Of a stretch of DNA of 64,000 nt, positions 45,490-53,900 are shown one piece after another (the first letter of the stretch is position 1; every line of letters begins with the position of its first letter). This DNA is from an uncultured Desulfobacter sp. (GTDB lineage Bacteria > Desulfobacterota > Desulfobacteria > Desulfobacterales > Desulfobacteraceae): positions 5,756,501-5,820,500 of the forward strand of contig NZ_OY762614.1 of the NCBI RefSeq assembly GCF_963666145.1. Reading direction: 5' to 3'. The position numbers were made by a program, and so were the translations under genes. Under the pieces are notes generated by a model that worked only from the letters and a program-made list of their open reading frames with translations, was not told the origin of the DNA and made no database searches.

Positions 45490-46038
45490 ATGGCTGATAA
45501 ATTACAGGAAGATACGCTTGCCGGGGCCAATGATTCAGAGCCCCAGGCAAATAACAACTTTAATCAAGAAGATTCAGAGTCAAGATATTCTGAGGAGAAA
45601 AAAACGGATATAGCAGCATCTATCTGGAAAGACAAATATCTTCATTTACTTGCCGACCTTGAAAACACTAAAAAACGTAATGCTCGATCCTATGCCCAGG
45701 AGGCGGAGGGCCAAAAAGAAGAATTATTGATAGACGTACTCCAGATCGCTGACGGTTTGGATTTAGCACTGATCCATATCTCCAGTGAAGAGGATGGCCG
45801 GAAGATCCTTCAGGGTATTGAGCTGCTCCGGGAAATTCTTGATAAGTTCTTTATCAAATATGATGTAAAAATGATTGCCGCCTTTGGAGAAGTGTTTGAC
45901 CCTAATTTTCACGAAGCCATTGGCATGGTTCAGCACCCTTCAGCTGCTGCCAATACTGTGGTTAGAGTCGAAAGAAAGGGATATTTGTATCATGAGAAAC
46001 TTTTGCGCCCATCACAGGTGTTGGTGTCTGCCGGTTAA
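45490..46038 (+). CDS. grpE: Nucleotide exchange factor GrpE (copy 2)
   Basis: 182 aa. An acidic N-terminus, long helix (KYLHLLADLENTKKRNARSY) and head domain ending VVRVERKGYLYHEKLLRPSQV. It is clearly homologous to the GrpE at 564-1109 over nearly the whole length, so the two arose by duplication. It sits with dnaJ and a CbpM-like gene but not with dnaK, which lies alone at 57481-59370. AAAAGGGGTT upstream of the ATG. Confidence 0.94.
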   Translation: MADKLQEDTLAGANDSEPQANNNFNQEDSESRYSEEKKTDIAASIWKDKYLHLLADLENTKKRNARSYAQEAEGQKEELLIDVLQIADGLDLALIHISSEEDGRKILQGIELLREILDKFFIKYDVKMIAAFGEVFDPNFHEAIGMVQHPSAAANTVVRVERKGYLYHEKLLRPSQVLVSAG

Positions 46039-46091
46039 GTCACTAATCCGGAAAAGATAAATTCTTTGTTTGGAGCTTATATAGGACCATT

Positions 46092-47045
46092 ATGGAATAC
46101 AAAGACTACTATAAGGCATTGGGTGTGGATCGCAAGGCAAGCGACAAGGAGATAAAAAAATCCTATCGCAAGCTGGCCCGGAAATGTCATCCTGATGTCA
46201 ATCAAAATGATAGTACGGCAGCCCAAAAATTCTCTGATCTCAACGAGGCATATGAAGTCCTCTCAGATCCTAAAAAACGCCGGAAGTACGATCAGTTAGA
46301 TTCTCAGTGGAAAAGCCACCAGCACACCAGCGAACAATCCGAAGGCTTTGACTGGGGCAGGACACAATCCGCATACGACCCAAAGCATTCCTACCAGTCA
46401 GTTGATCCCAAAGCTTTTGAAGAGTTGTTTAGAACTGGCGGTCAATATTCTGACTTTTTCGAGACCCTGTTCGGCAAGGGCAACCAAGGCCCGGATAGTG
46501 GAAATCAGACATTCTCTCATGGGATGCAACCGCAGCAGGGCGGTGACATTGAACAACCGATTCAGGTGAGTTTAAATGAAGCGTTTAACGGGGGCAGTCG
46601 TATACTGGAATGGGAAAATGGCCGTAAAATAGAGGTCAAAATCCCACGGGGGGTCAGGTCCGGCTCGCGGGTTCGGATCAAGGGTCAAGGTCATCCGGGG
46701 ACCGGTAAAAATAATTCTGGGGATCTGTTTCTTAAGATCAACGTGTTGCCTGATAAACAGTTTCTGCGTGAAAACGATGATTTAAAAATCACCGTTTCTG
46801 TGGACATGTTCACCATGCTTTTGGGTGGCAAAATCCCGATATCCGGCATCGACCGTACAGTAACTCTTGATATCCCTCCGGAAACCCGGAATGGTCGAAT
46901 TTTTAGACTTGGAAAAATGGGAATGCCAAAGATGAAACACCAGGACCAGCGCGGCAATCTGTATGTCACCGTGGAAACAAAATTGCCTGAGAATCTGAGT
47001 GCCGGGGAAAAAAAACTGATTGAGCAGTGGAAGGATATGCATTAA
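46092..47045 (+). CDS. DnaJ-family co-chaperone (CbpA-type)
   Basis: 317 aa. A J-domain (1-70) with the HPD motif at 33-35 (RKCHPDVNQND). A Gly/Phe/Ser-rich linker (about 85-155) follows, then two beta substrate-binding domains (about 160-310) with VSLNEAFNGGSR and IPRGVRSGSRVRIKGQG. There is no CxxCxGxG zinc finger, so it is CbpA/DjlA-like rather than classical DnaJ. It delivers clients to DnaK and triggers ATP hydrolysis. It is followed 55 bp later by a CbpM-like modulator, the usual partner of CbpA. Confidence 0.93.
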   Translation: MEYKDYYKALGVDRKASDKEIKKSYRKLARKCHPDVNQNDSTAAQKFSDLNEAYEVLSDPKKRRKYDQLDSQWKSHQHTSEQSEGFDWGRTQSAYDPKHSYQSVDPKAFEELFRTGGQYSDFFETLFGKGNQGPDSGNQTFSHGMQPQQGGDIEQPIQVSLNEAFNGGSRILEWENGRKIEVKIPRGVRSGSRVRIKGQGHPGTGKNNSGDLFLKINVLPDKQFLRENDDLKITVSVDMFTMLLGGKIPISGIDRTVTLDIPPETRNGRIFRLGKMGMPKMKHQDQRGNLYVTVETKLPENLSAGEKKLIEQWKDMH

Positions 47046-47100
47046 CCACATATTTGCACTATGCTGAACTAAACCAGGGTGGCTGTATAGGAGAAAAACA

Positions 47101-47481
47101 ATGAATAGATATCCAATTTCACCTTATGTCGATTATCCGGAAATTCATTTCGAATACCGGTTTGTCATTCGTTTGGCACGTGTTTCCAGGGCGTTTATTC
47201 ACCAGTGTGAGCAGGAAGATTTGATCACAACCCGGATAATGCTACACGGAAAGAAAGGCCTATGCTTTTCAGATGTCTGCAAATTAAAAATGATTCGCCA
47301 CCTGCATGAAGATATGGGCCTGAACCTTGAGGCGGTGGATTTTGTGCTGCGATATCAGCGGCAAATTAAAATATTGAATCTCAAGCTTGGCAGGATGGAA
47401 GCGGATATCCGCCAAAAAGAAAAGGTGCATCAGGCTGAAATCTTAAGTCTTCGCCGGCAACTGGACATGATTATCAAATGA
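47101..47481 (+). CDS. cbpM: CbpM-like chaperone modulator (MerR-type fold)
   Basis: 126 aa. A helix-turn-helix-like N-terminal half includes VSRAFIHQCEQEDLITTR then DVCKLKMIRHLHEDMGLNLEAV. A C-terminal helix (IKILNLKLGRMEADIRQKEK) may form a coiled coil. CbpM binds the CbpA J-domain and restrains it. Position directly after the CbpA-type gene supports the call. A DNA-binding MerR role is a possible alternative. Confidence 0.8.
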   Translation: MNRYPISPYVDYPEIHFEYRFVIRLARVSRAFIHQCEQEDLITTRIMLHGKKGLCFSDVCKLKMIRHLHEDMGLNLEAVDFVLRYQRQIKILNLKLGRMEADIRQKEKVHQAEILSLRRQLDMIIK

Positions 47482-47537
47482 TGACAATACCTTAGAAATC
47501 ATTACAAGATAACTTGATCTAAATTAAAAGGAGTTCC

Positions 47538-50207
47538 ATGGGACAATATAATCTGGATCGTATCTTCCAGCCAAGCCATGTTGCCGTAGTGGGTGCCAGC
47601 GAGAGAAAAGGAACCATCGGCAATGCGTTGATGAAAAATCTGATTGACGGTGGGTTTTCCGGCAGGCTGCTGCCTGTAAATCCAAAGTATGGCACGCTGC
47701 ATGGGCATAACTGTTTTAAGGCGGTTTCAAGTCTGGAAATGGGATTGGATCTTGTCATTATTGCAACACCGATTCATACCGTTCCTGATATCATCAAGGC
47801 ATGTGTTAAAAAAAAAGTGGCCGGAGCCATTATCATTTCAGCAGGCGGGAAAGAGGTTGGTGAAAAAGGACGTAAGATAGAAAAAAGAATTCACCAGATT
47901 GCCTATAAAGGCGGTCTTCGTATCTTAGGACCAAATTGCATGGGGCTTATTTGCCCAGGCAATAGTCTCAATGCCAGCTTTGCCTCTGAGATGCCTGATG
48001 CTGGAAACCTTGCCTTTGTATCCCAGAGTGGTGCGATTTGTTCGTCAATTCTTGACTTGGCTTTCAAGGAACACATCGGATTCAGTCATTTTGTAAGTAT
48101 CGGGTCGATGCTGGACATTGATTTTGGAGACATGATCGATTACCTTGGAAATGACCCGGCGGCAAAGAGCATTTTATTGTATATCGAAAGTCTGACAAAC
48201 ATCCGCAAATTTATGAGTGCGGCCCGCTCGGTGTCACGGATCAAACCCATTATCGTCCTAAAATCCGGTATCACCTCTGCAGGAGCAAAGGCTGCTGCGT
48301 CCCATACCGGCGCTATGGCAGGAGAAGATGCCGTATATGATGCTGCTTTTAAACGAGCCGGTATCGTTCGCGTGGATACCATAGAAGAACTTTTCGACTG
48401 CGCAGAGCTCATGGCCAAGCAACCACGCCCGAAAGGTTCCCGACTGGCCATCGTTACCAATGGCGGCGGGCCGGGGGTAATGGCAACGGATGCGCTTGGG
48501 CGCTATGGCCACGAACCTGCGCCACTTGATGCAGGTATCCTGAAAGCTCTGGATGATATACTGCCGCCATTCTGGAGCCGAAATAACCCCATCGATATTC
48601 TCGGGGATGCCTCTCCAGATCGCTTTTCCAGTGTTCTGGAAATCTGTTTTAACTCAAAAACTATAGACGGGGTCTTGGTCATTCTTGCACCTCAAGCGCT
48701 TACAGAACCCCTTTTGGTGGCCAAAAGCCTGGCCGCTGCTGTAAAGAATCGCGGGTATCCTGTGGTTGCCTGCTGGATGGGAGGAAAAAGTATCAGTAAG
48801 GCTGTGGACAGCTTGAATGAAGCAGGAATCCCGACCTATGATACACCGGAAAGAGCGGTCAGAGCGTTTCTTTATATGGTTGAGTATACGAAAAATCAAG
48901 AAGTCCTTTTAGAAATCCCGCCAAAACTGAATAGAAATCTGGTCTTTAATCAAAAAAAAGCCGCAGACCTTTTTGCCAGTGCTTCTGTAAATGAATTCAT
49001 GACAGAATCAGAATCAAAAAAATTGCTTCAGGCATATGGGATGCCCGTCATAGAGACGCGCACGGCAAAGACAGAAGCCCAGGCGTCTCGTATTGGTCAG
49101 GAAATCGGATATCCGTTGGTCATGAAACTTCAATCTGTGGACATACTCCATAAAACAGATGCAGGCGGTGTTCTTTTGGATTTGCGGAGTGATACAGATA
49201 TTTGCCAGGCCTTTGGTCAAATCATGTCGTCTGCACGTCAATACAAACCCGATGCCCGGTTGGACGGGGTAACGATCCAGTCTTATTTTTCAAACCCTGA
49301 CTTTGAACTTCTTCTGGGCGCAAAGCGGGATCCTAATTTTGGCCCAGTGGTTCTTTTTGGTATGGGGGGAATATATACTGAAGTATTAAAAGACAGCTCC
49401 CTGGGGCTTCCCCCCATGAATCGGTTGTTGGCGCAACGACTCATGCAGGAAACCCGTGTCTACACCCTGTTGAAAGGATACCGGAACCGTTTGGCAGCTG
49501 ATCTGGAAAAATTAGAAGAAATAATTATCCGACTATCCCAACTGCTGATCGATTTTCCGCAAATTTCTGAACTGGATATGAATCCGATTTTAATAAGGGA
49601 TGGCAACCCCATTGCTGTAGATGCCCGTATACTTGTTTCACCAACAAAAATTCCTTCCCCCCTGCATCTGGTGATCAGTCCGTATCCGGCCGAGGATGAA
49701 TTCCTTATGAAAACCGTTGATGGGCAAACCCTTTTCATCCGGCCGGTCAAGCCTGAGGATGCCCCACTTTTTACAGCATTGTTCAAGGTACTTTCTCCTA
49801 CTACAATTTACTACCGATTTTTCAGCGCTGTAAAAGAATTAAACCCCAAAATGCTGGCCCGGTTCACCCAGATTGATTACGATCGGGAGATCGCTCTGGT
49901 TGCCATAGATGAAACATCCAAAACTGATAGGATGCTGGGTGTTGCCAGGATCATTGGAGATGCAGATTCGCAGACGGGTGAGTTCGCCGTTTTGGTGGGA
50001 GACAATTGGCACGGCAAAGGCATTGGGGTGTGTCTGTTAGAGAAATGTTTGTCCATTGCTGCGAAAAGAAGATTTAGAGTGGTTCACGGCTTTGTGCTAA
50101 AAACGAATAGGAATATGCTGGCGCTTGGGAGAAAGCTTGGATTTGAAATAGAAAAAGATCTGGATACCGATGGATATAAATTAGTTATTCAATTAGAGGG
50201 AAGTTAG
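47538..50207 (+). CDS. ADP-forming acyl-CoA synthetase fused to GNAT acetyltransferase (Pat-like)
   Basis: 889 aa. A CoA-binding domain (1-130, VAVVGASERKGTIGNALMKN), then succinyl-CoA-ligase-like domains with catalytic-His region AASHTGAMAGED. An ATP-grasp domain (about 490-705) follows: VMKLQSVDILHKTDAGGV, GAKRDPNFGPVVLFGMGG. A C-terminal GNAT domain (about 735-889) has GDNWHGKGIGVCLLEKCL. The order is that of protein lysine acetyltransferases (Pat) as well as ADP-forming acetyl-CoA synthetases. It could make ATP from acetyl-CoA or acetylate proteins; the intact His favours catalytic ligase activity, though I cannot decide. AAAGGAG precedes the ATG. Confidence 0.9.
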   Translation: MGQYNLDRIFQPSHVAVVGASERKGTIGNALMKNLIDGGFSGRLLPVNPKYGTLHGHNCFKAVSSLEMGLDLVIIATPIHTVPDIIKACVKKKVAGAIIISAGGKEVGEKGRKIEKRIHQIAYKGGLRILGPNCMGLICPGNSLNASFASEMPDAGNLAFVSQSGAICSSILDLAFKEHIGFSHFVSIGSMLDIDFGDMIDYLGNDPAAKSILLYIESLTNIRKFMSAARSVSRIKPIIVLKSGITSAGAKAAASHTGAMAGEDAVYDAAFKRAGIVRVDTIEELFDCAELMAKQPRPKGSRLAIVTNGGGPGVMATDALGRYGHEPAPLDAGILKALDDILPPFWSRNNPIDILGDASPDRFSSVLEICFNSKTIDGVLVILAPQALTEPLLVAKSLAAAVKNRGYPVVACWMGGKSISKAVDSLNEAGIPTYDTPERAVRAFLYMVEYTKNQEVLLEIPPKLNRNLVFNQKKAADLFASASVNEFMTESESKKLLQAYGMPVIETRTAKTEAQASRIGQEIGYPLVMKLQSVDILHKTDAGGVLLDLRSDTDICQAFGQIMSSARQYKPDARLDGVTIQSYFSNPDFELLLGAKRDPNFGPVVLFGMGGIYTEVLKDSSLGLPPMNRLLAQRLMQETRVYTLLKGYRNRLAADLEKLEEIIIRLSQLLIDFPQISELDMNPILIRDGNPIAVDARILVSPTKIPSPLHLVISPYPAEDEFLMKTVDGQTLFIRPVKPEDAPLFTALFKVLSPTTIYYRFFSAVKELNPKMLARFTQIDYDREIALVAIDETSKTDRMLGVARIIGDADSQTGEFAVLVGDNWHGKGIGVCLLEKCLSIAAKRRFRVVHGFVLKTNRNMLALGRKLGFEIEKDLDTDGYKLVIQLEGS

Positions 50208-50208
50208 C

Positions 50209-50487
50209 AAATATATCAGTGAAACCAGGGAATATCGATCCGAAGAGATCGCAAAAGTCCTTGCCGCCTCCAAGCGTGATCCGGCTCTATACAGAACGGT
50301 TTTCAGGACCGGTGTCCCGTTCGAGGAGATCCTGGCCGCAATCGAGGAAGAAACGGCGGACATTCTCGTCATGGGAACAAAAGGCCGGACCGATTTGGCT
50401 GACTTTTTTTATGGCTCCACCGCCGAGAAAATGTTTCGTCGGTGTCCCATTCCGTTGTTGAGCATTCGTCTGAAAACCAATGATTAA
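50209..50487 (+). pseudogene. Universal stress protein, N-terminally truncated
   Basis: An open frame of 92 codons without a proper start: GVPFEEILAAIEEETADILV, MGTKGRTDLADFFYGSTAEK and RCPIPLLSIR, the C-terminal half of UspA. The nucleotide loop G-x2-G-x9-G-[ST] is present. The N-terminal half is missing, replaced by the end of the acyl-CoA synthetase gene. It ends inside the upstream leader of gapN. Confidence 0.85.
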
Positions 50488-50503
50488 AAAAAAGAAGGAA
50501 AAG

Positions 50504-51979
50504 ATGCAGAAAAACAATTTGATTAAAAACCCAAACCTGTTTCCGCGAATCACAGATATACCCCAACCCCTTCTAAAGGACATGCCCTGCATTCAGACCG
50601 GTTATCTCGTGGATGGTGAGATTCAGGTTTGGGACGGCCCGCGTCAGGAGGTTCTCTCGCCCGTTTGGGTGGCAGGCGATACTGGCCCGAAGCCCTTTTT
50701 AATTGGTGAATATCCGCTGTTGACGGAAAAGGAAGCGTTACAGGCACTTGATGCAGCAGTCGCAGCTTATGATCACGGGCGTGGCCTCTGGCCCACCCTT
50801 TCCGTTGCAGATCGAATTGACCATATGGAGCAGTTCGTTTTTCGAATGATTGAGGTAAAGGAACGGGTGGTGAGGTTTCTGATGTGGGAGATTGGGAAAT
50901 CTTTAGTGGATTCTCAAAAGGAATTCGACCGGACAATTCAATACATCAACGATACACTTGCCGCCCTTAAAGATCTGGATCGAACTTCTTCCAGGTTTTC
51001 CATGGAGGAAGGCATCATCGGCCAGATTAGGCGTGCCCCCTTAGGCGTTGTTCTGTGCATGGGACCGTTCAATTATCCGCTCAACGAAACCTTCACCACA
51101 CTGATACCTGCGCTTGTCATGGGAAATTCGGTCATCTTAAAACCTCCCAAGCATGGTGCGCTTCTTTATGCACCGCTGCTGGAAGCGTTTTGCCAGATTT
51201 TTCCAAAAGGGGTTATAAACATTATTTACGGCGAGGGCAGAAAATTAATTCCGCCGCTCATGGCTTCGGGGAAAATCAATGTTCTGGGACTAATCGGCAC
51301 AAGTAAAACGGCAAATGCTTTAAAAAAACTTCATCCCCATCCTAACCGCCTTCGCTGCGTGCTGGGGCTGGAGGCCAAAAATCCAGCCATTGTTCTCAAA
51401 GGGGCCGATTTGGATCTGGCGGTAAAAGAATGCGTTTTAGGCTGCCTTTCCTTTAACGGGCAACGGTGTACAGCGCTTAAGATCCTGTTTGTAGAGACCG
51501 ACATTGTTGATGTCTTTCTTGAACGCTTTGCCGCTGCCGTGAATGCGTTAACGTTTGGCATGCCATGGCAGGAAGGGGTTTTTATTACACCGGTTGCCGA
51601 AAAAGATAAAACCAGCTATCTTGAGGCCCTTGTGTCAGATGCAGTTGAACAGGGTGCCAAAATCATCAACACCGACCGGCCAACCGTTTGTGGCAGTTTC
51701 TTTTTTCCGGCAATTCTTTATCCGGTCACCCCCAAAATGCGGGTTTATCATGAAGAACAGTTTGGGCCGGTGATCCCTGTTCTTGCATTCAAGAACATTA
51801 ACGAACCTGTTGAGTACATGATCAATTCAAACTATGGCCAGCAGGTTTCCATTTTCGGAAGTAACCCGGACCAGATCGCCAGTTTGATTGATCCGTTGGT
51901 CAACCAGGTCTGCAGGGTCAACATTAACAGCCAGTGCCAGAGAGGACCGGATACCTTTCCTTTCACAGGAAGGAAAGAC
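50504..51979 (+). pseudogene. gapN: NADP-dependent non-phosphorylating GAPDH (GapN), interrupted by an insertion sequence
   Basis: The first 492 codons from the ATG at 50504 (GAAGGAAAAG upstream). Aldehyde dehydrogenase fold: PLGVVLCMGPFNYPLNETFT, the NAD(P) region, catalytic Cys in FNGQRCTALKI, and the C-terminal VNINSQCQRGPDTFPFTGRKD. At 51979 the coding sequence meets an insertion sequence; its last 51 residues lie at 53509-53664 in the same register. GapN oxidises glyceraldehyde-3-P to 3-phosphoglycerate with NADPH formation and no ATP. The truncated frame continues 20 codons into the IS and lacks the C-terminal oligomerisation arm, so it is probably inactive. Confidence 0.92.
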
Positions 51980-52001
51980 GGGCGCATTCCCATTTTCCCG
52001 G

Positions 52002-53186
52002 TCATGCCGCCGGCATTGGATTGTGCGTGGTTGCCATGAGTTTCAAACAATCCCAACGCCCTGCTTTAAAGTATGATCGTAGCATAATCATTTTTTCTGC
52101 ATTTTCCCGATACCAAAAAGTGCATGGACCTTTCAGACGTAAATTCACCACCCTACGAATTGAACTTTCAATAGCACCGCTGCCAATAGGTAAATTCAAC
52201 GCTTTTACAGTTGGGAAATCAAGCCGTCTTTCATTGCGCACAAAATAATCCCGTTCCGTCTTAATAGCCTTACTGTTTCTGCCTCGACAAAGTGTCTGGA
52301 CGGCCTGTACTACGTCAGCGGCTTTTCCTTTCAGCAGGAAGCCCCGCTGTTTTGACACCCAGCGTTTGCGCTCCTTGGATGACCAGGTCTTCTTTAGGGC
52401 TGATACTTTACCCAAATGCTCCACGGCATGGTAAAAATCAAGAAGTTCATATACTCGCTGAGGAGCCAAACCCAATGCTTTGATCAGTCCGGGGATCCGG
52501 TTCCAAATCCAATGTGCTCCATCTGCAACAAACAGTATTTTATCGGACTTCTGGATATGAAGGGCGTTCAAATACCCCTTTAACAGGAGGAATATGCCAT
52601 CCGGACCGCTGAAACTGCCATCAATAAATGGTGAGAAGCTTTTTTCTTGTTTTCCCTGGGCATCCACCACATAAATAATCAAAAGTTTGGGTTCTCGCCA
52701 CGCCCCACGAAATCGGGTTCTATTTTTTGGGGTTTTGGGACCTCTTTTCTTCTCTCTTAACCGTGTGCGTCCACCATCGGTGCTTATAACCACCCGTCGC
52801 CCTTCAAGTGAATCTCTCTCATTTAGTGGGATTCGCCCCGCTTGTTGCTCGGCTCGGGCCCGTTCTGCGTAACGATAGGTGAGTTTACGGATAACCTTTA
52901 TATCCAACACCATACCATGATCACAAAGCACTTGACGGACTTCTTCAAAAGAACTCAATAAGGCCGACCAGGCACTCACCATAGAAGCCAAAGCTGGTGA
53001 GCAGCGATCATGGATTCCAAGAAGGATTAAACCGGCGTAGGCACCTTTATATCTTTTTCGATTTCGACGGTCACAGGATCGCCGATAATATCGAACACGA
53101 ACATCAACAGAACTACCTGTACAACACTGAATCGAAACGGTCTCAAGCCCTTCGCTTTTCATCCGGCCCGGCCAGCTGGACATCAA
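52002..53186 (-). CDS. IS transposase, main part (ORF B)
   Basis: 394 aa as an open frame beginning at TTG-ATG; the frame extends upstream to meet ORF A. It contains VISTDGGRTRLREKKRGPKT (first Asp region), VADGAHWIWNRIPGLIKALG (second Asp) and LLDFYHAVEHL. IGSGAIESSIRRVVNLRLKG carries the final Glu, giving a DDE pattern like ISKra4/ISLre2 transposases. The C-terminus runs into the left inverted repeat. Expression probably needs a -1 frameshift from ORF A at the A7 run (plus-strand T7 at 53237-53243). Confidence 0.85.
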   Translation of the reverse strand: MMSSWPGRMKSEGLETVSIQCCTGSSVDVRVRYYRRSCDRRNRKRYKGAYAGLILLGIHDRCSPALASMVSAWSALLSSFEEVRQVLCDHGMVLDIKVIRKLTYRYAERARAEQQAGRIPLNERDSLEGRRVVISTDGGRTRLREKKRGPKTPKNRTRFRGAWREPKLLIIYVVDAQGKQEKSFSPFIDGSFSGPDGIFLLLKGYLNALHIQKSDKILFVADGAHWIWNRIPGLIKALGLAPQRVYELLDFYHAVEHLGKVSALKKTWSSKERKRWVSKQRGFLLKGKAADVVQAVQTLCRGRNSKAIKTERDYFVRNERRLDFPTVKALNLPIGSGAIESSIRRVVNLRLKGPCTFWYRENAEKMIMLRSYFKAGRWDCLKLMATTHNPMPAA

Positions 53187-53218
53187 TTCTTTTTCTTGAT
53201 CGACCTGATCATAGGAAT

Positions 53219-53404
53219 TTAATGAGCCCTGGATGCTTTTTTTAAAAGCAAGGCACTCAGTCGATTCGTATACCCAAGTATTTCACGTTCTACCTGCTCC
53301 AATTCTTGAGCATTGCGAACCAACCTCGGATCGTCTTCCAGTTCTTTCAGGCAAGCATAGACTTCCTCAACAGTATTGCAATCTTCAGCTTTTTTCATCA
53401 GCAC
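53219..53404 (-). CDS. IS ORF A (transposase N-terminal part)
   Basis: 61 aa, helical (CNTVEEVYACLKELEDDPRL). Just before its stop the mRNA reads CTT TTA AAA AAA GCA. Slipping back one base on the A-run joins it to ORF B as TTT AAA AAA AGC ATC. This is the arrangement of programmed -1 frameshifting common in IS elements. A simple decay frameshift is the alternative. Confidence 0.65.
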   Translation of the reverse strand: MLMKKAEDCNTVEEVYACLKELEDDPRLVRNAQELEQVEREILGYTNRLSALLLKKASRAH

Positions 53405-53508
53405 AGTCCATTTTTATAGTCGTCTCAGCGAACAGAAACTATCACGTTTTTTGTTCTCAAAGATAGGCTTTTTTCAAACCGGGAAAATGGGAATGCGCCC
53501 GGAAAGAC

Positions 53509-53664
53509 TCAGCCGAAGGAACCCTTTCTGTCTCGGACGCCTTACGGGTCTTTTCGATTCGAACACTTGTCGCGGCCAAACAGACAGATTTGAACAAAAA
53601 AATCATCACCCGAATTGTTAGAGACCGTAAGAGCAAATTTCTGGCCACTGATTTTATTTTATAA
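53509..53664 (+). pseudogene. gapN: Displaced 3' end of gapN
   Basis: After the right-hand copy of the 8-bp duplication the frame resumes SAEGTLSVSDALRVFSIRTL and ends KSKFLATDFIL-stop. This is the normal GapN C-terminus. Joined to 50504-51979 without the IS and one GGAAAGAC copy, it restores a 543-codon gene. Confidence 0.92.
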
Positions 53665-53732
53665 AAAGGTAAATCAGTGAAATCAGTGAATACCAGAACA
53701 GTCCGAGCAGTTATTTCAAAAAAAAGGTACCG

Positions 53733-53900
53733 ATGCCCGAGAAGCTAAAGGAGACGATTCTTGAAATGAAGCTGCGGTTGACCAATGGAGAATATATTGA
53801 TGCAGATTCATTGCTTGTAACAGACACCACAGGGAACCGAATTATCATTGAAGAACTTTATAATAGGAGATGGTTTAAATGGATTTTAGATACGTTTTAA
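53733..53900 (+). CDS. Small protein overlapping floA
   Basis: 55 aa (MPEKLKETILEMKLRLTNGE ... EELYNRRWFKWILDTF), overlapping the floA start by 22 bp. It has no clear ribosome-binding site beyond AAAAAAGG. It occupies the place where an NfeD-type partner often precedes flotillin genes, but I see no NfeD motif. Possibly a relic. Confidence 0.35.
   Translation: MPEKLKETILEMKLRLTNGEYIDADSLLVTDTTGNRIIIEELYNRRWFKWILDTF

Larger units (their letters stand above)
51980..53500 (-). mobile_element. Complete 1521-bp insertion sequence (ISKra4-like)
   Basis: Perfect 23-bp terminal inverted repeats at 51980-52002 and 53478-53500, beginning GGGCGCATTCCC. Directly flanked by an 8-bp target duplication, GGAAAGAC (51972-51979 and 53501-53508). 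It carries two minus-strand frames that together form the transposase. Identical ends and an exact duplication indicate recent transposition into gapN. The family call rests on the transposase pattern and is tentative. Confidence 0.93.
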
